The notes below the pieces were generated by a model. The model had not been told where the DNA came from and did no database searches. It saw only the letters and a list, made by a program, of their open reading frames with translations. The position numbers were made by a program, and so were the translations under genes. From Phoronis australis (lineage: Eukaryota > Phoronida > Phoronidae), in assembly GCA_002633005.1 (NCBI GenBank), contig NMRA01000050.1, forward strand, positions 869,820 through 933,819: DNA of 64,000 nucleotides, written 5' to 3'. Positions within the stretch are counted from its first letter, which is position 1. Every line of letters begins with the position of its first letter. This document shows positions 1 to 10,985 of this stretch, one piece after another.

Positions 1-1050
1 GGGTACAACAGTAGACAAAATATCGTGACAGAATTTTATTAACATTGAAACATCGTTCTCAAACATACATGTGCCATCGTTTCCTCGATGGAAATGTTTC
101 GGCCAAATTTCATGAAATTTCACCAAAGAAATCTAGTTATAGAGACTGCCATCAGGGAGTCAGCAGTAGTCAAAGTACTTACGAATTGACGTAGACTGAT
201 TTGATCTCCATAGAAACATATTTTGCAAAAATTACTGAAGCCCCTTTATGAGGTGTATGAGCTAGAGCTACATACTGCCCCTGTCAGACACCGTAAAATA
301 CGCGATGGTACAGTGTATGTCTTTTCTATCGGCTGCTTCTTGAAAACAAACAAAATCCCGTATTTTAATGTTTTTAATTTTCTTAATCAGTCAGCAAACT
401 GATGAAAAACATCATTGAAAGTCACCAGCACGCCGCCAACAGGCCCCCAGAGCACCTCAAAAATGGCTAAAAATCAAATACGCAAAATTGGGCAAAATTT
501 ACCGCATTTTGGCTCTCCATTGAAACTTCAAAGACTGTCTCCTGATAGAGATGTTCATTGTCTACATAAACATTATAAATATTTTGCTTTGCCATTCTTT
601 TAAGCCTTATTAAACCAACTTCACTAACTGAACCTTTTGAACCAAAATGAGCTACTTTGGGCCAAAATATTCACGATGCTCTAACATAAAAAATAATGGC
701 CCAAAAATTTCAAATGAGCATTTTCATTATATCCCACCACGATGTATGAACACGCATTTTTTTAAAGATCTACATGTAAGTCGGTGTCCCTAGAGTCCAC
801 CTGTTGGTGCTCTCGTGGAATTACAGTTTAAACTTTCAAGATTGACTCCAATGATGCATTACGAGGTGACTGAACGAGGATCGGTGGAAATCATCAAAAC
901 AGGGTGTCGTATCCATATAAACAAGTGTGTAGTCTTTAATAAGTCTATTGTCGGTGCAAAGCTGTATATTTATACAACTTAACACCAAGGCTACACCTAA
1001 ACTAGCGTATATGTGCGGAAGCGTACAGTTGCGGTACGTTAGCGCGTGCC
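1..1050. other. No gene recognised
   Basis: This stretch shows only short open frames with no family resemblance and no convincing splice-bounded exon. If the minus-strand signal-peptide exon at 2565-2640 is real, this would be part of its intron or of downstream exons that I could not identify. Confidence 0.4.
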
Positions 1051-1290
1051 GTTTATTTATTTATTTATTTATTGATTTAAACTTCTTTAAAAGACTGGGA
1101 GAAAACTTCAGTGAATACACTGATTTTCAAGTGAACCCAGTCGGAAATAATTACATGAAGTAAAATACAGACAGCTATACACAATTAGATTGAAAAGCTA
1201 ATAAATAAAAAATTAGTATAAAGTTGGTAAATATGTACAATTTGATGAATAAATAACATAAAACAGAGTAAAATAGTGATTAGCTGAGGC

Positions 1291-1780
1291 CTACAGTAAC
1301 GAACCACGCACAAAGTCCCAGTACTTCTGTTTGAAGACGTGGACATTGGGCGCGTTAGCGACGGCAATCCCCAGCCCGTTGTAAGCGACAGCACATCTGT
1401 AGGCAAAAGTTCTTTTGCCACAGTTGATTTTAGGATTACTTGGTACCAGACAGCCGGAAACACTCGCTTTAGTTTTGTAATTGTGAAAATCTCTGACTGC
1501 CTTAAATCTAGTAGTAAGGTAATTAGGTGTGAGGCTATGTGTGGCTTTGTATGCCATAAAGTTTAAATGAAAGGCACGCCTGCTAACCAGGCTGCACCAA
1601 CCAAGTTTATCTAGGAGTTCAGAAATAGGAAGGTCCTTATAAAGGCCACTATAGGTGAGTATCAGCCTCCCATTCTTGTTTTGTGATTTTTTAAGTCTAT
1701 CCTGAAGATATCATGCACAATTACCCCACACAACATCCCAGTAATCAAAGTGTGGTACAATTAGACCGAAGAGTAGCCTG
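1291..1780 (-). pseudogene. LINE C-terminal region
   Basis: The minus-strand reading from about 1780 gives VPHFDYWDVVWGNC, then an in-frame stop, then SELLDKLGWCSL. A frame open over 1291-1557 reads MAYKATHSLTPNYLTT and ends near KRTFAYRCAVAYN and FKQKYWDFVRG. This is the usual tail of CR1/jockey-type ORF2 proteins, in the right order after the RT. It confirms that the RT remnant and the tail belong to one insertion. Confidence 0.8.
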
Positions 1781-1781
1781 A

Positions 1782-2525
1782 TCAACATACATTGTAACTC
1801 CTGGCTGTGTACAAAAGCCCAATCCGCTGAGAATTTTTTTTACACACATAAGCTACATGTTCGTCCCATGATAAGTTATTATCAATCATAACACTCAGAT
1901 ATTTATATTTCTCAGCTCTTGCCAGCCGGGTGCCGTTAATAGTAATGGAAATATTGCTTGGAGACAACACAGTCAGCCTCTGTCTGCTACCAATAGTCAT
2001 AACCTTGGTTTTATCAACATTAAGTGTCAGTTTGTTCTCCACAAGCCAAGCATAAACACGATTCATTTCTTCAGCTAAGGTGGCATTGACTTCATCTATT
2101 GACTTGGCAGCAAAGAAGAGGGCTGTGTCGTCTGCATACAAACTAATTCTACATTGTATCACTGACGTGGGTAAATCATTTACGTCTACACAAAATGACA
2201 ATGGGCCCAGTATGGACCCCTGGGGGACTCCACAGGTCACATCAAGAGGTTTGATAACGCCGCGTTCACAACAGTGACTTGATTACGATTTCTTAAATAA
2301 TTACTGAACCAGTCCAGTTCGGCGTCGCGTACACCCCATTTAGAAAGTTTTAACAGTAACCTATTGCGGTTAAAAGTATCGAAAGCTTTCTTCAGGTCCA
2401 GAAAGATAGCACCATTAACTTTACCATTGTCCATATTGTCAAGTAAGTAGTCAGTTATGTCAAGGAGAGAAGTAGCTGTGGTGTGCGCGCGGCGAAAACC
2501 CGACTGTTCATCACATAAAAGATTG
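1782..2525 (-). pseudogene. LINE reverse transcriptase fragment
   Basis: The upstream segment (2525 down to about 2240) contains SGFRRAHTTATSLLD and then FLDLKKAFDT, which is RT motif A. After a one-base frame change at about 2240 the next segment begins with GVPQGSILGPL (motif B) and carries the catalytic LYADDTALF (motif C, Asp pair near 2128-2133). The thumb-like NGTRLARAEKYKYLS and DNNLSWDEHV follow. These motifs in this order are diagnostic of non-LTR RTs. The frame break and 5' truncation make it non-functional. Confidence 0.88.
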
Positions 2526-2564
2526 TTTCACTCTAAATAAGTACAATTACAAATGCCGGCTTAC

Positions 2565-2640
2565 CTAAGTCGTATTCCATATCCCCGTCTATCAGAAAGG
2601 AGTTACACAACGCAACCAACAGAGTAACTAAAATACCCAT
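2565..2640 (-). CDS. First coding exon of a predicted secreted protein
   Basis: On the minus strand an ATG at 2640 opens 25 codons beginning MGILVTLLVALCNSFL and continuing IDGDMEYDL. The exon ends in a G followed by a consensus donor (GTAAGCC, 2564-2558), so intron phase is 1. The first 16 or so residues form a hydrophobic core typical of a cleavable signal peptide, so the product is probably secreted or membrane-bound. A TATATAT box lies at 2737-2743, about 95 bases upstream of the ATG. The LINE at 1052-2525 starts 40 bases downstream, inside the intron. No later exon was recognised in the first kilobase of the window, so the family is unknown. The exon is too short to be caught by a plain ORF scan. 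Confidence 0.5.
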
Positions 2641-2736
2641 GTTTGATAAAGTTTCTAGAAAGTTACCGTAAGTAACCAATTCTGCGATCTCAAACAAACA
2701 CTTTTCACGTACACTTAAATTTCCCGCAAACTTACG

Positions 2737-2743
2737 TATATAT
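2737..2743 (-). promoter_or_regulatory. TATA-like box upstream of signal-peptide exon
   Basis: The bases TATATAT sit about 95 bp upstream of the ATG at 2640 on the minus strand. Transcription would start near 2705-2712 and leave a 5'UTR of about 70 bases. This is inferred from spacing only. Confidence 0.3.
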
Positions 2744-3826
2744 TGAGTTGTGCTACCTCCCAGGCTGATCCACTATAAACAAGGCTACGAACCGACATTC
2801 AGGTCAAGAAGCGAAATTTTGATTTAGTCTTCTTGACGCTATGAAATCGGTCTCGGCTTGTCAGATGAGATGCGACTTTCTCTGTTTGCAAAGCGCTGGC
2901 AGTCCATTACTCTAACTATGCTCGAAGTACAAAATGACGCGTCATGACAAGCTAACCTGAAGAGCCTTGTGTCAATACTGAAAGAATGATGAGTCATTTG
3001 TTCGAACCCCTGACGAGTCATTTCCAAGTTTAGGAGACCCAATTTCATAAAGGTGGTTTAAACCAAGTTTTAGTTTTATTGACCCGTGTTTATAGCCGCA
3101 ACTCCGACTGGTTAGAGCAGCGACAAAAGCTCATTTGCAACCCGCAAGACTGCTGAAATGAGACTATTTTCCCTTGCCATCCTCAGCACACATCAAGGAC
3201 GAGTTATGTAACTTTATAAGCAATCCTCCGTCCTTATTGTTGCTCGAAAACCATACTTATGTTTTCTAGTTGCACTGAGAAAACCCTGACCATCATGTTC
3301 ACATAATTAGGGAAATGTACAATTAACTTGAGAACTCTGGTCAATGAAGAATGTCTTCTTGTGTCACTGAATTGGTGTCAATGGTGCAGAGCAATAAACT
3401 TGATAGAAAATTTCCAAGGTTAAGTGTCACTATTCCGAAAGTTCACTACTCCGAAGGTTCACCACCCAAAAGTTTCGGTGCCTTGCCGAAAGTTACTTCA
3501 AATGTCCACAATTCCGAAACTAGAACTCCGACAGTTCATTTGTCTGTCTCCAATGAGTCGGAACTGACATGAATAAAGCAAAGGGTGTGCAAGAGATGAA
3601 TAGTTCTTAAAGTGGCATGGACCGCGAAAACTCGCAAAAAATACGTTTTAAACGATCCCTACCGAAAGTGCATTCTTGCAACCTTTACTACAGAGTTATC
3701 CACTTCTCCCTGAGAAGGAATTTCCAAAAAAAAATACCCAATTCATGGTTTTTGAAAGAAGAACGAAGAAAAGTTTGTGTGGTACCCAAGTAAAGCTGTC
3801 AATCTCCCTCTCACATAAGATAAATG

Positions 3827-3846
3827 CGCGCATGCGCTGAGTCATT
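3827..3846 (+). promoter_or_regulatory. NRF1-like palindrome next to an AP-1-like site
   Basis: The sequence GCGCATGCGC matches the NRF1 consensus core and is followed directly by TGAGTCA, the AP-1 consensus. It lies about 400 bp upstream of the ATG at 4243, a plausible promoter position for that plus-strand gene. Both motifs are short, so function is not shown. Confidence 0.3.
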
Positions 3847-4242
3847 CGACAAACGAACAGCTTAGTCAGTGTCAAGATATAGGACAGTGTTGTGGAGTGA
3901 ATACATTGCCACCCAATGTGCTTATACCTCGTGCCGTGATGGAGCTAACGATTGTGTTCTGTTGTGTTACCTACTCAGAACAGGCCTACTCGGTAGCGTC
4001 GGACTTAGTCATAGTGCTCTGGTCGCTTCTAAATATGCTTTTGCGATTAACATGGTTGGACAAATCTGTGACAGCGTTACATGTACGTTTTTGCCTGCCT
4101 CTACGATACTTTATGATTGTACGATTACTTGAGATTTGATCATTCAGTTGATCTGTGGACTATTATTCATTACACTATGTGTCTGAGTACGGTTCTGCGT
4201 TAATACTCGCAGGCGCGGTTTTACAAGACAATACGAGACAAG

Positions 4243-4445
4243 ATGTCTGGCAGTGGAAAGCTGGGCAAATAAAGGGGGTGTTCGTCTAAGTTAATTGACT
4301 CAGTTGGAAAGAAAAGAAGGCAAGACTTGCAGCTAAAAGTTAATAAACAACGCATGTATTTGGGTACAGAGCACGGTCGCTGGGAATCTCTTAGAAATGA
4401 ACAATCGGTCATTAATTCTGAGCTGGCAAAACGACTGCTTGATGC
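4243..4445 (+). CDS. Exon 1 of a multi-exon gene of unknown function
   Basis: The ATG at 4243 (context AAGATGT) opens MSGSGKLGK, then meets an in-frame TAA, and continues in the same frame as RGCSSKLIDSVGKKRRQ and RMYLGTEHGRWESLR up to AKRLLDA. It ends at a perfect donor (GTAAGT, 4446) in phase 2. The basic stretch followed by an aromatic-rich YLG-x4-RW motif and LLD resembles N-terminal segments of lineage-specific invertebrate proteins of unknown role. The TAA at codon 10 means either a null allele, a sequencing error, or that translation starts at a later Met. Exons at 6236 and 6695 continue it in matching phase. Confidence 0.5.
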
Positions 4446-4970
4446 GTAAGTATTCGTTTGGTCTTACTTCGGTAGTTATCGAGACATTGCACGGTCCCAT
4501 CACTTTAAAATCATCTCGATCCAATAAAGTAGTGGTCCGAGAACTCACTGAGAAAGTGAAGTGTGAAAGTTAAATTCTGACATAAATTCACCGAGTTGCA
4601 TTATCTGTTGACATTAGCTAAGCCTATATTAAGATTACATTGCAGGTTCACTAACTAGGCTTCTAGAAGTACTCAACAGTTAAAACACAGCTACTAAAGC
4701 TTCAACAAAACCCAATCGATGTGCTTGTCCCTGACGGCCTGATTGCCTGCTGAAAGACTGCCAGCAACCTACCGCCAGCAATATAAATAAAAGAAACATC
4801 CGGGGAACCATAAAACTGACAAATCACAAGACACTACAGAAACATCTAGGACGAATGATAATGACGATTACAACAACACCTACTTATCGCCGTATATTGA
4901 CGACTTATTAAATTGTTGTCAGTTGATAATTCTTGAAACACTAAGAAAAATTACAAAACAGTATTACTCT

Positions 4971-5005
4971 GAGCAATGAGCTATACCTGGTATAGCTCAT
5001 TGCTC
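4971..5005. repeat. Perfect 17-bp inverted repeat (hairpin)
   Basis: The 17-bp arm at 4971-4987 (GAGCAATGAGCTATACC) is repeated exactly as its reverse complement at 4989-5005, separated by a single T. It lies in the first intron of the plus-strand gene. It could be a decayed miniature element or a cruciform; no flanking target duplication is evident. Confidence 0.85.
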
Positions 5006-6190
5006 TGAGATAGTACTCCCGTCTCAACTTACCGCAGTAGAGACGGCAGTAGTCCAATAAGGCCCTCCATTTGCTGGAAGCTTTTTGGCGAATAGTACCA
5101 CATTAATTAAACCATCAAAGTCAAGTTGCTGCAGCTATCTTTTGCAGATAGGGGGATACACACGTACCTCAGGAGAACGTTAATGTCTTAAACTCTTCCC
5201 AGCACAGTCAAGGCGGGCATTAGGCGCTTTTTTCTGTCCTTGGTTAAGGTAACAAAATCATGGACTGACCATCTCTGGGAAGTGGCCCATTTCTGCATTG
5301 AATGAATTATTGCTGTAGCGTTTTGAAATCAAATTGAAATTGAGTCGACCTCCCTGACGGAGTAAATCAATGACTAGGCCTAAAGCACTACACAGGTGAT
5401 CACCAGGGTTTGCTAGTGCTTGAAACTTGTCCGCCAGAGTTGTACCACTCATACCTGTGCAAAATGATATTGTAGATGAACAAAGAAACGTACCAGAAAC
5501 AAATCTTTATTACCAAAGTATTTGTTCGAGTTGCAAGGAATTAAAGACATCAACAGCCTCCTAAGGTGGCCATGTCTGTGTTTTAAAGGTACTTAAGGCA
5601 GCATGACTTTGATGGTTTAGTGTGGGCGAGGTACTAATTGCCGAAAGGCTTCTTGTTGCCCCTAGAGTTACGGCCCAGTTCAGACAGCAATTCTGTTTCA
5701 GTGGCAAGTAGTGCATTTTGCTAGATTCAGCACTTGTAAAGTAGGTACAAAGTCATGTTTCGTGGATTTGTAGCCTTGTTTATCTTGTTTTACCTTATTT
5801 GCAGGCCTATGTATATTGAAATAAAGTGGTATTATAATCTGAGAGATCAAGAGCCTACCTTCTTGAGAGATATTATGCAACATCTGGAAGAAACCCACTG
5901 CCAAAACCCCATTCATCAAAATCTCACTTCCCTACAAGGGTTTACGAAGTAAAAGCACAAGCTTTTGTCGATCGATTTTCAAAATTCAAAAATACATCAA
6001 TTGAGGATAATTTTTGGTTACAAATTCCAATTCACAAAAAATTAAGTAATGAATTGCACTCGCAATGTTTGTGACAGTGATTCATTTAGCTTGGTTATTA
6101 TCGTAGCGAATTTTGTCACCTGTATGTTTTGACAACTGTACCCGTAGACAATAACTAGGTTACTGCAATTTCATTTTCGCACTGTAGGTA
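5006..6190. other. Intronic sequence; one short dispersed-repeat fragment
   Basis: No exon was recognised. At about 5609-5655 there is a stretch resembling the core of the 171-bp MITE at 48256-48426 (GATGGTTTAGT, then a GCGAGG-like stretch, then TAATTGCCGAAA), which suggests a repeat fragment. Confidence 0.35.
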
Positions 6191-6235
6191 CATGTATGAA
6201 GGGGCACAAAGTTAAAGACTGGCAACAATATATAG

Positions 6236-6304
6236 AGAAGTGTCCACAGAGTCTGAACCTGAAGCTGTATCTGCAACACCTGCAACTCCCACAATTTTTC
6301 AAAG
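6236..6304 (+). CDS. Exon 2 of the same gene
   Basis: After an acceptor ending TATAG the frame reads EVSTESEPEAVSATPATPT and IFQ, then stops at a donor (GTATTC, 6305). Exon length is 69 bases, phase 2 to phase 2, which continues the frame of the exon ending at 4445. The peptide is Ser/Thr/Pro/Glu-rich and probably disordered. The acceptor is weak in pyrimidines, so the exact 5' edge is uncertain. Confidence 0.4.
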
Positions 6305-6694
6305 GTATTCTAGAATTTTTTTGTCTACTTAAATCTTCACCTACTAGTACTTGTGGCTACGATAACACATGACATAGAAATTTGGTCGTTTTTGTGAGGG
6401 TTTAAGTACTAATTTAAATCAAATCATTCCAGCTTGCCATTGTTTGAAATATTACTGAACCTGCACTCATTAAGCCTTCACTGGCTTGGACTATGGACTG
6501 AATGCTTGTATTTTCATCAAGTTTTTGCTTTCCTAAATTTGTTGAACTTGAATTTATTGTACCTTATTAAAATTTAAATTATTGTGCAAATATTGTAAAT
6601 TGGTTTACTGAACTGACTCTGAACTTAGTCGAAAAGCATTGCCCTTAAAACACGTTTAAAAGTAACCAAATTTTCTTTGATGTTATCTTTACAG

Positions 6695-6784
6695 AAATGA
6701 CTGTGCTACTGCTGTTGAGAAGCCTGGGACCTCAAAACTAGTCTCATCAACACAAACTGGTTTACATCTATCGACATTACTCAG
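6695..6784 (+). CDS. Exon 3 of the same gene
   Basis: A good acceptor (TTATCTTTACAG) is followed by a 90-base open frame reading NDCATAVEKPGTSKL, then VSSTQTGLHLSTLL, ending at a donor (GTGTGA). It starts and ends in phase 2, consistent with exon 2. The product is again low in hydrophobics and without a known domain. A continuation may begin near 7451 in matching phase and reach an acidic-serine stretch (GTNASDSSSDDEALK) at about 7530-7575, but that segment runs straight into a repeat boundary. Confidence 0.4.
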
Positions 6785-7179
6785 GTGTGAAACTGTTATT
6801 TAAAATGAATACTTGTACTCTACGTTACTGAATTATTTACTGACAGTGCTTTAAGAACATTGGATGCCAAGACTTAAAAATTTGAAAGCCGTCGACTTAT
6901 TTGACCATGTCTGTGACAATTATGATCTTCTAATCTGCACCGATTGAAATATCCCTGTTAAACGGGGACAAGGCAATCAAACATGCAAACTTCGTAGTAA
7001 CACTGGAATGGTAGACACAAACCATATCAAATATATGAAGAGAAATTCGTGCATGTAAACCAAAGAAACAGATAAAACAAAAAACAGGTGTATGAACTAA
7101 TAAATTATGTAAACATTTTCTAGTGGTGGTGGTCACACTTTCGTTTTCCCAAGGAACCCAGCACTAAGCAAAATGGCAT

Positions 7180-7440
7180 CATAAAATGTATCTATACAAG
7201 AACTGTGTTCTTACATGTTATTTGTATGAATGATTTTTGTTCGTACGCCTGATTTGTTAGTTCTTGTGCATGACTTTTTGTTTGTACATATCATGTTGTG
7301 GTTCGCATGTGTGAATAAAGTGTTCTTCCGAACGATGCAGTGTTTGGTGCGTAATACTTGAAGTACCTGTGTAATACTTAAATCTCGTGCGTGTGACTCA
7401 AAGTTTGTACGTATGACTGCCTGGTACCCTTGTGTAGTTG
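7180..7440. repeat. Degenerate tandem-like stretch (TTGTACGTATGA-type units)
   Basis: Units of roughly 25-30 bp with the pattern TTTGTACRTATSA or TTCGTACGCMTGA recur with heavy divergence. Examples are near 7240, 7265, 7283, 7301, 7385 and 7407. No clean period can be set by eye. Confidence 0.35.
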
Positions 7441-7888
7441 CTGACAAAAGGTTGAACTCAAGGTATATTTCTTTACATTTAAATGTGATTATGGCAATGG
7501 TGTGTCATTTCAATGGGCTTGAGCTTTCTGGAACCAATGCAAGTGATTCTTCCTCTGACGACGAAGCTTTAAAGGAGCATGTCACCCAAAAACAACCTAA
7601 TTTGTATCAATTTAGATCGAGTAATTCTACTATATAACGACACGTGCGGTTGTGTTACCTGACACCTGACGGCAGACGGAGTTGTTGAAATTATCCAATG
7701 GCGACATTGGTTTCACACACAGCCTGTTCAGCAGTTCACAACACGGGTTACTGGTGTCTGCTTATCGTTTGAATTCATCGTTTAACACCGATAAATCATC
7801 AAACTTCGATGTAAAACCCTTGAAGTCCTGGTCTCACGCGTTGTTAACCCTTATTCAGTGGCGGATCTAGGATATCGCAAGGGGGGGG

Positions 7889-8546
7889 NNNNNNNNNNNN
7901 NNNNNNNNNNNNNNNNNNNNNNNNNNNNNNNNNNNNNNNNNNNNNNNNNNNNNNNNNNNNNNNNNNNNNNNNNNNNNNNNNNNNNNNNNNNNNNNNNNNN
8001 NNNNNNNNNNNNNNNNNNNNNNNNNNNNNNNNNNNNNNNNNNNNNNNNNNNNNNNNNNNNNNNNNNNNNNNNNNNNNNNNNNNNNNNNNNNNNNNNNNNN
8101 NNNNNNNNNNNNNNNNNNNNNNNNNNNNNNNNNNNNNNNNNNNNNNNNNNNNNNNNNNNNNNNNNNNNNNNNNNNNNNNNNNNNNNNNNNNNNNNNNNNN
8201 NNNNNNNNNNNNNNNNNNNNNNNNNNNNNNNNNNNNNNNNNNNNNNNNNNNNNNNNNNNNNNNNNNNNNNNNNNNNNNNNNNNNNNNNNNNNNNNNNNNN
8301 NNNNNNNNNNNNNNNNNNNNNNNNNNNNNNNNNNNNNNNNNNNNNNNNNNNNNNNNNNNNNNNNNNNNNNNNNNNNNNNNNNNNNNNNNNNNNNNNNNNN
8401 NNNNNNNNNNNNNNNNNNNNNNNNNNNNNNNNNNNNNNNNNNNNNNNNNNNNNNNNNNNNNNNNNNNNNNNNNNNNNNNNNNNNNNNNNNNNNNNNNNNN
8501 NNNNNNNNNNNNNNNNNNNNNNNNNNNNNNNNNNNNNNNNNNNNNN
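7889..8546. other. Assembly gap (658 N)
   Basis: Unresolved bases. The gap starts within a run of eight G next to a hAT-type terminus, so it probably hides a repeat. Confidence 0.99.
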
Positions 8547-10985
8547 TACCCCATAACTAATACACGATCCGTACTCGAAAAAAGTTTAAATGATCGCGCC
8601 ACTCACGATTCGTAGCTGAAGAGCCACCGCCATTTTGAACTTGCCGCGAACCCGGAAGTACAATTCATTCAGGAACCCAGGCCGAGAAAACGCCGTCAAT
8701 GCGACTGGAGCAGTGCCTGTACTGTTACCAGCCAGCAAACGGGGATAGAATAATCGCCTTAATTTTAATAAAATCAAAAAAGGGACAATTTTATCGAATT
8801 TGCTGAAGAAATGTGGCGAATAAATTTTGACAGAAATTATTTTGCCAGACTCGGGACCGCAGCCTATAGGACCCGGTGCGGATCGAGACCAGACACTGGC
8901 GAACGGTAAACGAATGCGGTTGCAAGCTGTTTTGTCGAAGTAAAATGGTCAAATCATAAATGCTGCATATATTAAAGGGTAGTTTCAAACAATTGCATGA
9001 AATTACGGGCTGGTTAGTCCTGTGTCACAATGCCGCGGCAGACCTTAGTTAGCCTGAGTGCCAGCTACCACTGAAGACTATCGTCAAAATACAGCTTGTT
9101 AGTAGGCCTGTACAGCTTTGCGCCAAGGCTACCATTAGGCCTAACTGGTCGCTGGTCGCAGCGCTCGCTCAAACGAGGTTTATTTAGAACTTGGGTACTT
9201 CTGGCGAACTGTGCAAAGTTGTTGGCTTTCAATAGAGATTTTCGCAGATTTTGTATGAGCGCACCAAGCCTAAAGAATGGGGAGTGGGAGGCTGGAATGT
9301 TTGGGAATGTCTATCTTTTACTATAAGATTCAGTGGGTATGTTCAGAGCTATGAACTGCAGACGCTAAATTTTGGTACTTCCTGTCTTCTAGTGGAATAT
9401 TGTCTCATGTTCTACTTTTTTCGGAATCCGTGCTTCTCTGGCTGAGGCAGACCTTTTCCCATCTCTCCAAAAAGGGAGCTCGTTCAACCACATAAGTATG
9501 AGAAATCCAATACAAAATGTTATCATTTCTTATTCATTAACCCAAAATGATTCAAACTTTTAACATAATATGTAACTTAAAATGCACAATACTTTACAAC
9601 ATTTAGCATTACAAACACTATTCAACAGCAACTTTCCATGATATGAAAGTGGACATACATGTACATGTAACTATTACCATGGTGACGGAATAGTGTTTCC
9701 TTACACCAGAAACTGACAAGCATCATTTAAAAAATATGAAGTTGCAAGGCACAAGAATTAGAGGTTTGAAGCTTCACAATCCAACATAGCTTATTTCTCA
9801 TATTGTTGACTTGATAATCCGAATTAAGAAGTAATAAGTTACAAAACATGACTTGAAAGCAATTGACACTTAAACTTTAGAAAAATGTGAATCATTTTGT
9901 GACACCGAATCAAGTCTTGAACAGCAGTTGACAGTCAAACAAAAAAAACATTTCAAAATTATTTCAACTATTTTTTTAGCTTAGTGTAAGATGGGAAATT
10001 TACAGTAAAATAATTCGAATACATCTTATATTTTTGCACAAAAACACGAAAATTGAACAAAGTGTCTTTTTGTAGCAACGTTTTTCAAAACGTATCAACG
10101 TTAAATCTTCACAAATTACAAAGTAGCCGATTGAACATGCCTTTCAGTTCAGCAAAAGTCGCCATGTTGTCGGTGCCGCCAGAAATGAGACGAAGTCCAA
10201 CGGGAATTGTGAGCACATTTATCACTTAATGAGTAACAACTGCGAGTCTGAAATTTGGTGAACACCGTTAAATCGTGCAGAATAGTAAGCAAAGACATGT
10301 CTAACTAAATTTCACCGTAATTTGTTAGCGAAAACAATTTACACAAAGTTTTAAACTCGTAACTTATCCTGCTGTCCTCCAGTATGGCCGACGCGATCCA
10401 AAATAAAGTGACCCAAATTTCGCCATAAAATTTGCAATAACTTTACACTGCTTGCCCCGATTTTGATACTTTTTCCATTTTTACTGTGTCGAATGCACTA
10501 CCTTTCCGATGATAGCAAAGTACTTTTTCAAAACGAGAAAAAATGAAACCAAAAAAAATTGGTTCGACCCATATTGGTTTCTAGATTCGACCAGCCTATG
10601 TAAGGAACTAAATACCAATGCTATTTTAACATACTAAGTACGCGTAACATTCCAAAAAAATCAACGACCACTAACTACAAACTATAAATACACTACATAT
10701 GCAAACGAGTCACGAGATATTACTAATAAAACAAAATAATGAAGACTTTTCGAGCAAGCGATAGCACATTCAGTTCAGGACAAGTTCCTGAACTGACGAG
10801 CCGGAAATGTGGGTACGGAAATAACCGATGACAGCCGGTAATTATACGCTCACAGAGAAGGGTCAAATACTGTTAAAAATTCGATTTTGGCAAGAAAGGC
10901 GAAAAGAATATAAAGAAAGGGTGTCGAAAATAAGAATTTATGTAGTAAGTATTTTCGGATACTGGAACCACATGGGCAATTGGAA
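8547..10985. other. No gene recognised
   Basis: This is AT-rich sequence with only short open frames. The stretch 9056-9140 (CAGCTACCACTG, AAAATACAGCTTG, GCCAAGGCTA) loosely resembles short dispersed repeats at 26165-26290 and 58880-58990. Confidence 0.35.

Larger units (their letters stand above)
1052..2525 (-). mobile_element. 5'-truncated non-LTR retrotransposon (LINE, CR1/jockey-like)
   Basis: Read on the minus strand, this is the 3' part of a LINE. It starts inside the reverse transcriptase near 2525, goes through the RT palm and thumb and the usual LINE C-terminal region, and ends in an (AATA)n tail, seen on the plus strand as (TTTA)n at 1052-1073. The 5' part of the element, including any endonuclease, is missing, as expected from incomplete target-primed reverse transcription. 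The frame changes at least near 2240 and again between 1782 and 1557, so the copy is dead. It lies just downstream of the signal-peptide exon at 2565-2640, so it probably sits in that gene's first intron. The clade call (CR1/jockey/Crack type) rests on motif style only. Confidence 0.85.
7858..10985. mobile_element. Insertion inside the left inverted-repeat copy; hAT-type left end
   Basis: The segment starts CAGTGGCGGATCTAGG, the terminal sequence seen on several hAT-like miniature elements here, followed by a G-run. It is bounded on the right near 10985, where similarity to the repeat at 19980-20030 resumes. The middle is a 658-base gap (7889-8546) and otherwise featureless AT-rich sequence. 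The hAT element may end inside the gap, in which case 8547-10985 is a second unidentified insertion. Confidence 0.4.

Noticed and set aside
3095-3130. tRNA-like box A (ACTGGTTAGAGCAGCG)
   Set aside because: No matching box B at the right distance and no cloverleaf could be drawn; similar tRNA-like words near 26390, 36960 and 41420 were also too degenerate to call SINEs.
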